Source of the DNA: Phytophthora quininea
Lineage: Eukaryota > Oomycota > Peronosporomycetes > Peronosporales > Peronosporaceae
Direction: 5' to 3'
NCBI GenBank assembly: GCA_011947345.1
Contig: JAAVTG010000132.1
Span: forward strand, 29,918 to 93,917
DNA: 64,000 nt
Positions 54,264-64,000 of the stretch are shown piece after piece (position 1 is the stretch's first letter; every line of letters begins with the position of its first letter). A program made the translations under genes and the position numbers. A model generated the notes under the pieces. The model was not told the origin of the DNA. It worked only from the letters and a program-made list of their open reading frames with translations, and did no database searches.

Positions 54264-54740
54264 TTACGTCTCACCGTAATCGGTGTCAATGCTTGCATTG
54301 GCATTGGCACTGGTGTGTTCAACCTGTCCGTTGGCAGGGTGTGTCGGTTGACTGTTGGTTTGGTTCTTAGAGTTCTTGTCCTTGTCGTCCGGATCCCCGA
54401 CATTGGCGCCCATCGATCCGCTTCCGCTCCCACTGCCATCAGGTTTATTGCATCCGACGCTCTCTTCACACTTCTGCTTGTCGGAGCTGAACATGCACCG
54501 AAGCGAGCACCATCCACCGCCGATAGAGCTCCACCCGAATTGCGACTCCATGGCCATCGGTTGGTCGCCGGTTCCAACTTGAGTGTCGAGGTTGGTCGAT
54601 GCAACCGCATTCGGCATTGCGAATTTGTCGATGGCAACGACGCAGCCAACCAGCAACGCGATGGCGGTGACGATCAAAGCATCGACCGCACACTTCGACG
54701 GCGTTGGGCGATTCGGTAGTGGACGTCTCGAATGGCTGCC
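54264..54740 (-). CDS. Hypothetical single-pass membrane or secreted protein, 5' end uncertain
   Basis: The minus frame ending at 54264 contains KCAVDALIVTAIALLVGCVV, a strong hydrophobic segment (signal anchor or signal peptide), then a Cys-rich stretch WCSLRCMFSSDKQKCEES and a hydrophilic Asp/Asn/Ser-rich tail ending ANASIDTDYGET. The open frame extends upstream to 55238, but the composition there is unconvincing. A more plausible start (MLLSAYQQAAIRDVHYRIA, near 54770) is in another frame, requiring a single-base change near 54710. No family recognised. Confidence 0.4.
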   Translation of the reverse strand, partial: GSHSRRPLPNRPTPSKCAVDALIVTAIALLVGCVVAIDKFAMPNAVASTNLDTQVGTGDQPMAMESQFGWSSIGGGWCSLRCMFSSDKQKCEESVGCNKPDGSGSGSGSMGANVGDPDDKDKNSKNQTNSQPTHPANGQVEHTSANANASIDTDYGET

Positions 54741-55109
54741 TGTTGGTACGCACTCAGCAACATGGACGCTTCGCCCCCATTGTCGTCTCTCATCATGACG
54801 ACACCGATGAACCTGCACTACGGTTTGGTTGCTTGAGCGACTTGACGTGCTTTGAAGTATGGTGAGTGATATCGAGAGCGAGGATCGATATCTTTGGCGA
54901 AAAGGTATCGAGCCGATCGGATCGGGAATGGACGGCTGGAAATGCCGCCAAAGTGACGGTTCAAGTGGAGTCAAAATCGACCGCTCATCTTTCATTGTAC
55001 AGCGCAAAGCGGCAAAATTAGCTGATAGGAAATGTGTAGCTATTCCTGTAGTATTTTTGTTTTGCTGTTGATGTGAGCTGCCACAAGAAGAACATACAGC
55101 CACCAAGAA

Positions 55110-56505
55110 ATGCGTACGGTAAGCAAAGGAAACCGAATTGTAGTGAAGCCTGTCGTTGCCATCGGTGCAGGTTCTCCAAAGTGTGACAGTAGTCATGGAG
55201 CTCTGCCACCCACAACTCAAGTCGTGAAGCAGCGCCACACTAAACCCGGCAAGAAGACTTCGTTCTTAAGCGAAACAAAGGACCGTTCATCAACCAAACA
55301 GGCCCCCAGATCACTGTTATTACGAGCAATTATTGTGATCATGGTCTGTATTTGTTTGGCGTGGGTGACGTGGTTGCTACTTTTGAGTATCGCTCCCAAT
55401 GAGACCATGAACAAGGCCATGAAGACACAAAGTTTCGACGACGGAGTATTTTGGTTGTTGGTCGACCCGCCTATGGTCATTCTTGCGCTGGACGTGTTCA
55501 AGTTCGCTGTGGTTTTCCTCGGGTATCTGTCGGTGTTGGTCCGGGTCGTAGCCAACACAAAATTGAACCGAGTCTTCCCTTCTCGCTTCAAAGGCGCGTG
55601 GGCTAGCGTAACGGCAGCCCTGGAACACAAAAGGAGTCTGTCCGTGGTGAATTCTTTTACACTCGACGATAGCACTGCTCGAAGAAACTTTGTACGTTTT
55701 CTATCCGCATGAATTGTTACTCCTTATAACATTTGTTCCTTATAGAAACTGTGGATGAAAATCTTCGAGCTACTGATCCAGTCGGTATCGCTCTACCAAA
55801 TACTGGAGTCTGGAGCTCCCACTGTGCTTGTTGCAATTTTCACAGCAATCGTCGCTGGAAATGCGCTTATATTCGCAGCGATGATGGTCATCCCAGTCGA
55901 CAACTTGCGGCTTTACAGAAAACCTCATCGACACTCTGTAAGTAGTAGCAATGAGCTTAATCTTCTAGCGGAAGGTATTAACTTTGTTGTCGACAGATTT
56001 AACTTCTTCGTTGCGGTCGGCTACCCGATGTTTGTGCTGGGGTATTGCTTGTCTTCATTCAACTTTGACCGGACGATGTTGGACATTAACCTCGGGATTT
56101 TCCCTCCTGGGTGGATGGAACGAAGTGCCGTCGTGATCGCAGACCCCGTCCAGATCGCCGTTATTTATAAGACACTCAAGTCTCTCTGCGTCCTTTCCGT
56201 CCTGGATTTCTTCACGCGTTGGCGTCAAAATCGTGCTGTGTTTCCAACTTCACTACGCGGTGGGAATCATTAAGCGGTCCATAATGCAGCGTGGTCGCGA
56301 CTACCCGAAGCGCACGTACTATGGAGCTTTTCTACTGGGATTATTTGCTATGTCACTCGTGGTTTTCGTTGAAGAAAGTGTTCGGACATCGGCAGTAGCA
56401 TGTAGCCACACAAAGAGGGTGCTGTCAATGTGCATCGACTGCTCAAGACAGACAGCAATTTTGCGTCGCAGTATCCGTGCTTGATACTGATCGACCATAG
56501 TGTGG
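55110..56505 (+). pseudogene. LRR membrane gene copy 5, truncated 3' end
   Basis: Exon 1 (55110-55692) with RAIIVIMVCICLAWVTWLLL and VFWLLVDPPMVILALDVFKF; intron 55693-55745 (GTACGT...TAG); exon 2 (55746-55937, one base longer than in the intact copies, breaking the frame at RLYRKPHR); intron 55938-55996; exon 3 from 55997 (FNFFVAVGYPMFVLGYC, LFAMSLVVFVEESVRTSAVA, YPCLILIDHS) with further shifts near 56219 and 56420. Sequence stops matching at about 56505, where the inverted CRN/ankyrin block begins; all LRRs and the Cys-rich tail are missing. The stretch 54741-55109 before it has no other gene. Confidence 0.85.
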
Positions 56506-59010
56506 GTCGATAGAGCACATCACATGGAGTAGAATTCGCCGCAATCTGGGAGGCGTTCTCGACACACAGATCGTGTCATGGTGAGTAGCGGTCGCATCTC
56601 GTTTTGCAAAATGAAACATACAACTCCAAGTCGAAAAAGTGTTGGTTTTCGACTTGATGCGTGAACCCCGTCAAGTATTGTGCACTGTCATTTTCAGACA
56701 GAAAACGTGTGGCCTCGACGTTCGTCCTCAACCGTCCTGGTAGTGTCGAATCCAATACCAGCTGGGCCGTGCTCAACCAGCCATCTTGATATACTCGGCA
56801 ATTTTCAAGTGCTCGTTGAAATCAAAGTCGTCGACCAAGTCCGGATATCCTCGATCCAAAACATGCTGAAGACAGGTTCGGCGACCAGCGGCAATCCTAG
56901 AGAAGGTTGTTGAGAACAGACAGTGATCGTCCGAAAATGTCTGTTGTTCAGGCAATTTGTTAGACTTTTCGTTCAAGTCTCCCGCCTACTCCGTTGGACT
57001 ACTACGCAAATGCCGCCAAGTCGTCGTCAAATTCAGCTCGTAGCCGACGTTTTTAATGAAAGAAACCACCTCCCTGGCACTGATGAATCCCCTCTTCATA
57101 ATTTCGTCCACAACGATCTCGGCATCACTTCCAGTTACCAATGTTTTGACAGCGCCCTGCATGCCAAGTTGACTGAGATCGTAGGCGAGCACACCGGGTG
57201 GAATACCAACGTCCCATGGAATTGTTCACACTCGTCGCGGCTCAGGAGGAAGCAACTGGATGGCACAGTCACCAGCTCTTCCTTGGAAACACATTCATGA
57301 CCCCTCTTAACAAGCGGACACGCTTATCCAGGAATTCAGGTCGTTCACTAAGCTTATCAAAATATGTTTTTGCGTGGCTCGGTTGAAAATTCCCAAGCTG
57401 TCGTTTTCTCTGGTCGACAACAACAGCTAGCTCGTTGTGTATAGCTCCACGTAGCGCAAAATAAATGTCGACACCATTTTCACCGCGATGGATTCCAATG
57501 TGGCCACCTTCCGTCCAGTCGACTGCTTCCTGTTTATTCAAACTTGATAAAATAGTCCCAGGGTACCCTTACCAAACTTTTCAGTGCTCTCAAACACTTT
57601 TGACGGAACCAACTCTACCGAAAGACGACGGGTTTCTGCAGTCATCGTCATGCGAGGCAGCACTTCTTCAAGAGTCACCGTTGTGCGTCCAAGTATCAGC
57701 AATGCATTGATTTTCAACGCATAAACCCAAGCCCCGAATACTTCCCACGATTGCCAGAGTTGAATCTCGAATAGTGTCGAGTCTGCCATCCCACCTAGAT
57801 CTGCAAGGGCCCTAATGAAGCATTTTTCTACGTTGGTAGTCACTGCGTCAATATTTTCCGGCCCAATAACCCACAGCAACGTATAAGGAACGCGAACGTC
57901 ACTTTCATCACCGATACCACGCTTCCGTAGCAAACACAGCGACGAATCGCGGAGTTTTGACCACGTGTAGCCTTCAGTAAAGTCATCCGGCGGTAAGACT
58001 GCTAAACCAGACACAGCAAAGGCCGCTAGACGGATACACAGCCCAAGCGGCAATCGGTTTAAGTAAAGAGAAAGATACTGATCCCTGTTTGAAGCGAAGC
58101 AGGCTTGGATGGTATCCAAATGGACGGGATATTCACTTTTATCCCTGATTGTCTTCAGATAATCAACACTCCACCGTGGATTGCCTTCAATAAAAGCAAA
58201 CCGCCACGAATTTGAGGCTGCTTCAAGAGCAGAGCATGTTTCGGATTATTCTCCAGAGCGCACGATATATCGTCCATCGTCAAGAGTTCTGGTCACAAAG
58301 CGCGAGCCTCTGATCCTATCCCAACTCCTACCGGCAAACATGGGTAGTAAGATTATACCTGGACGTCGTGTCATCAATCACTTCCACGAGCTCGCGCAAA
58401 ACTGACATTTCTGGGCAATCTTCCGAACGCTTTGATAGTCATCAACACCAAGAAACACAAATACAGCGGCGCTGCTTTCCCTAAGCAATTCCCATCCAGA
58501 CAAAATCGATACAGCAACCTTCACGAGAAAGACGCCTCGATCGAAATCGCGTCCTCCACTGGCAGTGGACTAGGCACAGAGTAAAAACACTAATACTGGT
58601 AGCATCCAAGTGTAACTTGTCTTTCGAAATCCAACCGCCTTCTTCCAGCATGCGCATTTTCCCCAACCCAGACATTCCCGAGCAAACCGGGATATGCACC
58701 ATGGATCGTTCACAAGGTCTTTTGAGGATGGTTTTGAAGCAGTCTGCCGCTGTTGCAATGGCCTCGTCTCGCCTAACTACCTGGAACAGCGAACTCTCGG
58801 CTTCCAAATAGTGAGGATCTGAGTTTAAGGAATTCTTATGGAGCATTTCACCTTCAGAACTCGAGGAGGGCACTGCGATATCAAATCCAGCTCTGGCCCT
58901 CGAGGAAAAGAAAGTGGACATGTTGGAGCAGTCACAGGTGGACCTGCAATTTTAGGAACGACCACCAGCACGTGAATTCTTCCTGCTGGAACAGGTTTCC
59001 CAAAGAAAGT
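56506..59010 (-). repeat. CRN/ankyrin block, copy 2 of the inverted duplication
   Basis: Reverse-complement copy of 36560-39034. The left edge truncates LRR copy 5, and the right edge (about 59000-59010) truncates the DLEC1-like gene. No terminal repeats or target duplication were noticed, so segmental duplication rather than transposition is favoured. Confidence 0.88.
57269..59010 (-). pseudogene. CRN pseudogene, second copy of the P-loop type
   Basis: Minus-strand pieces: GKPVPAGRIHVLVVVPK (near 58990), LFQVVRRDEAIATAADCFK (near 58780), PVCSGMSGLGKM (near 58680, where the P-loop Thr is replaced by Met), the 193-codon frame 58119-57538 (YLSLYLNRLPLGLCIRLAAF..., WQSWEVFGAWVYALKINALL) and, after a shift at about 57540, EAVDWTEGGHIGIHRGENGV...VFPRKSW ending at 57269. 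The N-terminal half (ubiquitin-like, LFLAK) is absent because the block starts at the junction motif. The rest of the block (56506-57250) holds the same ankyrin-like fragments as 38270-39034. Confidence 0.75.
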
Positions 59011-62000
59011 CCGACGCAATTACGGTCAAGCACTAGAGGAGTACCGACGATATTGACTGGCATGCAAGAACACTGGCGGAATACCCGCTGCACGACTCAC
59101 ATATCGTCCACGTACGTTCCCGACATGTTGTTGAAGCATGTCGCGCACGACGATCTGTTCCCATAGAATATTACCCGACCGGGATTGAGCTGGAAGGCCA
59201 CACCGACCGCTACGCAACACCTGCCTGTCTTCCACATCCTCTTCTTTCTTTCGTAGATACGCTCGCCCGTTTTCAGACTGGAATCGGTTCTGGTTGTCTT
59301 TAGTATCCGATAACCGTGGATTGGTTGGACTGGGTCGAAACGAGCTCATCTTCGTTGATCCGAGCGACCGCGTGCTTCTCGTGTGGCTGAGCTTGCTCTT
59401 GTGTTTGCTCTTGGTATGTGTAGTTGGTGATGTTGATGACGGCGAGAAACGAATATTGTTATGACGGGGATGCTTTCCGACACTAGAGCTGCTTGGGTTG
59501 GTCCGTGACGTTGGGGGCGAAGCGACCACTGAGTCAGCTGGGAATTTCTTCGCCTCGAGATCTACCAACGCGTCAATACCGCTAAAGTTTCGAATGAGCA
59601 AATACAGTGTACGTCGCTCGCCGAGTGGAACGCTGTCCCCAAATGCAAGCTTGGGTGCTTTACTGAGTGGGTTTGTTTCAGGTTCCAGATCACAATCCGA
59701 GAGCGCAATGCCGCGCTCTTGTGCAATTTCTTTCGGTGATTTTGGTAGGGTGAGCCCTGACATGCCGACGTCAATTTGGTTTTCGTTTCGTAGACTTGGT
59801 GAAGCAAGTAGCTCGTATGACAGCACGAGCCCTTTGTGGTTGCTACTAACCTCTAAGCCTAAAGGTGCAGTCAGACCACGAACGCTGCATGCAAGTAGTG
59901 CTGTGAATCTCCCAACTTGTCGCGGCGTATAACTTATTGTGACCAAGAGACGCTCTTTGGAGTGTATCGCCCCTGTCGTGGTGAAAATGATACAGTATAC
60001 GCTTTAGATACCCCCTCAGGCTCGACAAACTTGAATGCAGCTTCCAGATTGGACACGTTAATCATCTCTATCGTCCGATGAATTTCCACTCCCATATAGG
60101 TTGTTCCAAGAGCCATTTTGGTCGTTGACAGGAAGACATTGGGGCATTGAATTTCAGCTCTCACTTACCACCGCTCGGGCACCAGCAGTAGTAACACCGG
60201 AAAAGTTGCGCTCCGGAGCAGCCTGGCAACTAAAGAAACCACGGAACCGTTCTGGAAGCGACCCTGCCAAACAGGTTGCTTTCACTGTAAATGTCTCCCT
60301 GGTGATAAGGTCCCATTTTCTGGTGCAAACGCGACGTACGCTCTTGGTAGAATTTCCCGCTCAGTGAAGAGACTCCTTTCTGTTTCGTTGCCTGAAGCTG
60401 ACGATGTCGTTGATTGACGCGACATCACAGAATCTCTCGAGCTAGAACGATGCAATTTTGAAGAAGGTGAACTTTGCAGATGCTGGCCGGTGCTGGGTTC
60501 TCCTCCAGGACCCCCAGGTGATGAAATCGCCAATGTGTACGGACGATTGGCGAAGGATTGTAAATGGTGATAGATCCTTCAGTACTAGCACCGACAAGCA
60601 CCAACCCAAAGTCTACCTCCGGCGTTACAATTTTGATCTCGGCTTCGGCGACGCGGCCTTCGAGTAGCCACCGCTCAAATATTGGAGCGCTATTGCCACT
60701 GCCAGAAACGATTCTGCATGGGATACTAAGAGAAAACGCGCCAGTACACAGCGGCGTGAAGGTGATATCCACTTTATGTTGACCACGGGGAGATAGATCA
60801 ACCATGGTCGGAGACAGTGCCAACTCGAAACTTGGCGGTTGAGTATTCGACATCGGCGCTAATGCTAAAGGACCACCGCTGGCTGCTAGGTGCCGCTGTT
60901 GTAGTCTGGCCAAATGCCATTGAACCGTGACTCTTGCATCGCACTGGTTCTTAACGAACACGCTGGTGGAGTATTTTCTGGATATCTGCAGCATTTGTTC
61001 AGCCTCACCGCCAGAAGCCCCAGGTTGTTGTGCACTACCGTCTTCTGCGAGCACCCAGGTCCCACTAATCGATGGTGCTATCGCAAAACTCCCGAGTCTC
61101 CCTCGGCCATGAAGTTGCATAGCAAAACCTGGCATCTCATCTTGTAACTTTCTTGCCGCAGCTTTCGCCGCAGCTCGTGGACTTGTGGGGGATCCTCACG
61201 CTTTTGAAAGGCCGCCTTTAGATGTTCCATTTGGCTTGGTCCTGGCATACTACAAGCTGGAATATCGTTAATCATAAGGACCGCTTGACAGGCATATTCG
61301 CGAGCCTCTGTTGGCAAGAACTCAATCCTGAACTCTTTCGATGATGATAACGCAAAGACTCCATTGTCAGGAACTATGCGAAACGGAGGGCTCCAGAGCG
61401 GAGGAAGTGACATCACCATAACTTCATCTTTGCCGGTAGTTTTTCCACTTCGAATCTCCTGAGGTCGCGGAAGGATTTTCCACGAGTATTTGACATCTAA
61501 GGGAGTGTCGTTTGTGATTACAATTGTCTGCAGCGCGTTCGCATTTACAAGTACATCCTCTCGGAAGAACAAACGATCGAGGGGACCCATTTCGGCGATA
61601 CTCACATCGATCGGGATGTCGTTTACATGAGTGGCGGCAATATCCACTTGGCATCCGCGACCAATAATTTGAAATGTACGCACAAGGCAGTTGTCACAGA
61701 CCATGATGAATCGCTCGCGCTGCTCTCCGACACCAGTGGGTGTGTACGCAAGGTCGAAAGTCAGGCTTTCTCCTTTGTCGAGTTCAATCTCGTTCGGCGT
61801 CAGACAGAAGGGACCAACTTGCACCATTGTGTCACGGAATTGCTCACTTCCCAGCAAGTTGACGGCAGATCGAGCAGAAGATGTACCCGGAGTAGCAACC
61901 TGGAGATACTCTAACTGGGACCAAGCCTGCTCGCTCATCAGCCAGAAGCGTGCTTTACCGCCAAGATTCTTGCAGATTAGAGGTGTGACGGAGCGTCCCC

Positions 62001-63550
62001 CAACCAACGTGTTTTGAGCGCGAACTACAACTGGTAATGTCAGCTCTGGGGCTTCCCGGTGCGCTGTCAACACAACCACCATTTCATCGCACCCTGCTGC
62101 ACCGGGAGTACCTTTAGATCCCGGTGGTACTGATTGCTCCGTTTCAAACTGAATAATAAAATGGTCCTTGTAATCAGCGCGAGAATCGGGGGCGAAACGT
62201 ACACGTAGCTCGACATGCATCCCCGGTGCGACAAGCCCACTTTCTTCAGGAAATGTAATACTGGCGATAGAGAAAAATATCGTACCTGGTGGAAGTATGC
62301 GAGCACGTCGTGCGAGACCACTCGCATTGCGCACGTAGACTACTTGCTCATAGATCCCGCCGATATCGTAGTTAGTAAAAGTGATTGGTGGTTTCGGTAC
62401 GACATCGAAACATGGTGGCGGCCCACGGTTCTCTGCGTGTCTTGATCTGGTTTGGTCTGGCACTGCAAAGCGGGGATTTCGTACAAAATCGAGTTTCGTC
62501 TGCATTCGTTCGAGAATTGCCTTATTCTTTCGTTTCTCCACTGCCTTCATAGTCGCTTGCTCGGTCTTCTTTTCCTGCGGTGTTTCAGATGTGAGTGTCG
62601 TGATCCCTAACGAAGGTGTGGCATCTTCTTCTTCGCTGTCATCTGTCACTTTACCAGCGACACCATTACTGGTACTTCGACGTTGCGCATGGGATATCTT
62701 AACGCCAGCAATATTACTTTTATGCTGCCCCAGCGTGGCCTCCTTGCGGATTTTGGCAGTCTCAGTGGTGTCCAAGTACCCGACATGTTCTCCAGCTTCA
62801 GAACTACCCTCTCCAGCAGCAGTCCTTCTCGGTGACACAGTCACACCTTTAGGCGCATTCCCACTGGTCTCTTTTCGTCTCTGCATGTACTCCTCCACCA
62901 GCTCTCTCGCATGCAGCAGCGAGTCAGTAAACTCTCCAAAGTCCTCCCCGCCATCCTTCGCTGCCTTTAACTCTTGCTCATCCAATTTCAAGTTCGTCGG
63001 TCCGACCGGGATCTGTGCTTTAATCACCAGTCCGCGAGCACTCAAGTCCTCCGCGATCTTCTCATCTGCCTGGCTGGCTTCCTTCTGTCTCTGCTCCATA
63101 AATTTTAATAGCGCTCTCGCTCTGCTATGTTTCTCCTCCAACTTTCTAGCAATATCCTCCTTCCTCTGCTGCGCTAGGGCCACAAAGGGCTTTCCTCCTT
63201 CTCCACCCCTCTGGCTCCGGCTGCTTTTCTTTAGCTTGGACTTCTGTCTCCTCACTCTCGTTTTCTTCTTCTTCATTTCTTGCAGTATTTTTAACACTGT
63301 CTTTGTCTTCGTAAAAGTCCCGGAAAGCGCGGCGGATCACGTGCGCGACGGCCCCCACTGCCACGACGTCCAGCTCGTCCTGCTCCTGCTTCCTCTTGAG
63401 CTTCAGCGCCTCCTCTTCCGCCGCTCTCTGAGCTTCTAACGCTGCAGCCGCTGCCTCTCGCTCTCTCTCCAGCGCTTCGGCTTGAGCTGCCTCGGCGGCA
63501 GCTTGCGCGGCAGCAGCATCGGATCCGCGCTTGTTCGCGGGTCCCGCCAT
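59010..63550 (-). CDS. DLEC1: DLEC1-like (CFAP81-type) ciliary protein, 3' truncated and frame-broken
   Basis: Starts MAGPANKRGSDAAAAQ at 63550: an Ala/Glu-rich coiled coil, then a basic Lys/Arg stretch, a disordered region, and a chain of Ig-like ASH/PapD-type modules: PPITFTNYDIGGIYEQVVYV, RARILPPGTIFFSI, GLVAPGMHVELRVRFAPDS, FRIVPDNGVFALSSSKEFRI and so on to about 59020. These are the hallmarks of DLEC1, which in ciliates and animals belongs to the axoneme; flagellated zoospores would need it. No nonsense substitutions are seen, but at least eight frame breaks occur at G/C positions: 63206-63209, 61128, 60511-60515, 60297-60299, 59970-59973, 59203, 59100 and 59059. Each is cured by adding or removing one G/C. 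The 3' end is lost where the CRN block begins. About 1500 residues are visible. Confidence 0.72.
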
Positions 63551-63664
63551 ATTGAAGAGTGAGTGAACGTCCTTTCAGGATCGCGATTTTTCATTGGCGG
63601 AAAACACGCGTAGGGGTGGGGTAGTGGTGTTTTTATAGGATGACGCTCATTGTCGAAAAGCAAA
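63551..63664. promoter_or_regulatory. Bidirectional promoter between DLEC1-like and TMEM256-like genes
   Basis: Only 114 bases separate the two start codons. On the minus strand a TATA-like TATAAAA lies at 63637-63631, about 85 bases upstream of the DLEC1-like ATG, and an initiator-like TTCACTCACTCTTC ends just before that ATG. No separate element for the plus-strand gene was distinguished. Confidence 0.5.
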
Positions 63665-64000
63665 ATGAAGGCCGCTGTGATTTCTCCTGCGCTCTCGATC
63701 TGGTGGAAGGTCGGCGCATCTCAGGCGCCAGCGCCGTGCTGCTCGGTCCGCGATATACTACTATCATATGTAGCCACTATATAAGAAAGCGGATAATAAT
63801 TATGGGGTGACTAGGCGCTTTTGGAGCCCACGGGCTGAAGGACAAGGTGACGGATCCGCATCTGCTCAAGAACTGGGAGACTGCAGCCCACTACCAGGTG
63901 ACTAGAGAATTAAGTAATTGTAATGTACGAGGGGGATGTTTATAATATTTTATATATGTGCAGCTGCTGCACTCTGTGGTGCTCCTGGCCACGCCGCTGT
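63665..64000 (+). CDS. TMEM256/DUF423-like small membrane protein, 3' end beyond the window
   Basis: Exon 1 63665-63745 (MKAAVISPALSIWWKVG), intron 63746-63814, exon 2 63815-63897 (GAFGAHGLKDKVTDPHLLKN...YQ), intron 63898-63963, exon 3 from 63964 (LLHSVVLLATPL). The LGAFGAHGL motif followed by W-x-T/E-T-A-x-x-Y-Q and LLHSxxLL is the signature of the DUF423/TMEM256 family of small four-helix membrane proteins of unknown function. Exon 1 needs one additional C near 63708 (GGCGCATC) to join KVGA to ISGASAVLLG in frame; splice phases then agree. Divergent from the DLEC1-like gene. Confidence 0.75.

Noticed and set aside
62381..63439. A 352-codon plus-strand frame opposite the DLEC1-like gene
   Set aside because: Ser/Leu-rich antisense of the coiled-coil and disordered region of that gene; no start context or domain.
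1..64000. CRISPR arrays, rRNA genes, bacterial operons, riboswitches
   Set aside because: No regularly spaced repeats, rRNA-like sequence or prokaryotic signals were seen; introns and element types are eukaryotic.

Overview
The window looks like repeat-rich nuclear DNA of a plant-pathogenic oomycete, most likely Phytophthora or a close relative. The evidence is several Crinkler (CRN) effector-type genes and fragments (ubiquitin-like N-terminus, HVLVVVP junction motif, P-loop C-terminus), oomycete-style introns of 55-70 bp that mostly start GTACGT or GTAAGT, ankyrin fragments typical of these genomes, and a ciliary gene, which fits an organism with flagellated zoospores. Few genes look ordinary: one C2H2 zinc-finger gene, two intact members of a leucine-rich-repeat (LRR) multi-pass membrane family, and a divergent pair (DLEC1-like and TMEM256/DUF423-like) at the right edge. 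Almost everything else is transposable elements in various states of decay.

Layout. 1-13071: a Ty3/Gypsy element on the minus strand (Gypsy-1) with LTR, primer site, gag, protease, RT, a degenerate RNase H plus a second intact-looking RNase H, integrase and chromodomain. Between pol and the off-window 3' LTR it carries a large gene on the opposite strand with an apparent 70-bp intron. 13072-14681: the 3' part of an older plus-strand Gypsy (Gypsy-2) into which Gypsy-1 inserted, ending in a 320-bp LTR. 14682-18959: a segment duplicated at 31969-36368, carrying the LRR membrane gene (copies 1 and 2) and the start of a CRN gene. 19082-19867: a non-autonomous DNA element with TTAA target duplication inside that CRN. 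21.5-26.7 kb: a DIRS-like tyrosine-recombinase retrotransposon. 27.1-31.3 kb: a patchwork of Josephin-like, Copia, MULE and CRN fragments. 36.3-41.1 kb: CRN and ankyrin pseudogenes, part of which is repeated in inverted orientation at 56.5-59.0 kb. 40.1-46.7 kb: hAT, MULE and nuclease-like transposon remnants. 47.9-49.2 kb: zinc-finger gene. 50.1-56.5 kb: LRR copies 3 (intact), 4 and 5 (fragments) with another CRN. 59.0-64.0 kb: DLEC1-like gene, truncated by the CRN/ankyrin block, and the TMEM256-like gene.

How the parts relate. The two LRR/CRN segments give a relative history. Gypsy-2 inserted at an ATTGT site in an LRR gene remnant. The segment was then duplicated. One copy kept the full element and later received Gypsy-1, and the other kept only a solo LTR with both target duplications. 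CRN sequences lie next to four of the five LRR copies.

Two points matter for any reader of the annotation. First, Gypsy-1 gag and pol are joined at a TTTAAAC heptamer that abuts the gag stop and is followed by a possible stem, a good candidate for programmed -1 frameshifting. Second, most other reading-frame breaks in otherwise coherent genes are single G or C losses or gains, usually in short runs, so several 'pseudogenes' may be consensus errors. All names are by eye from motifs; nothing was searched.
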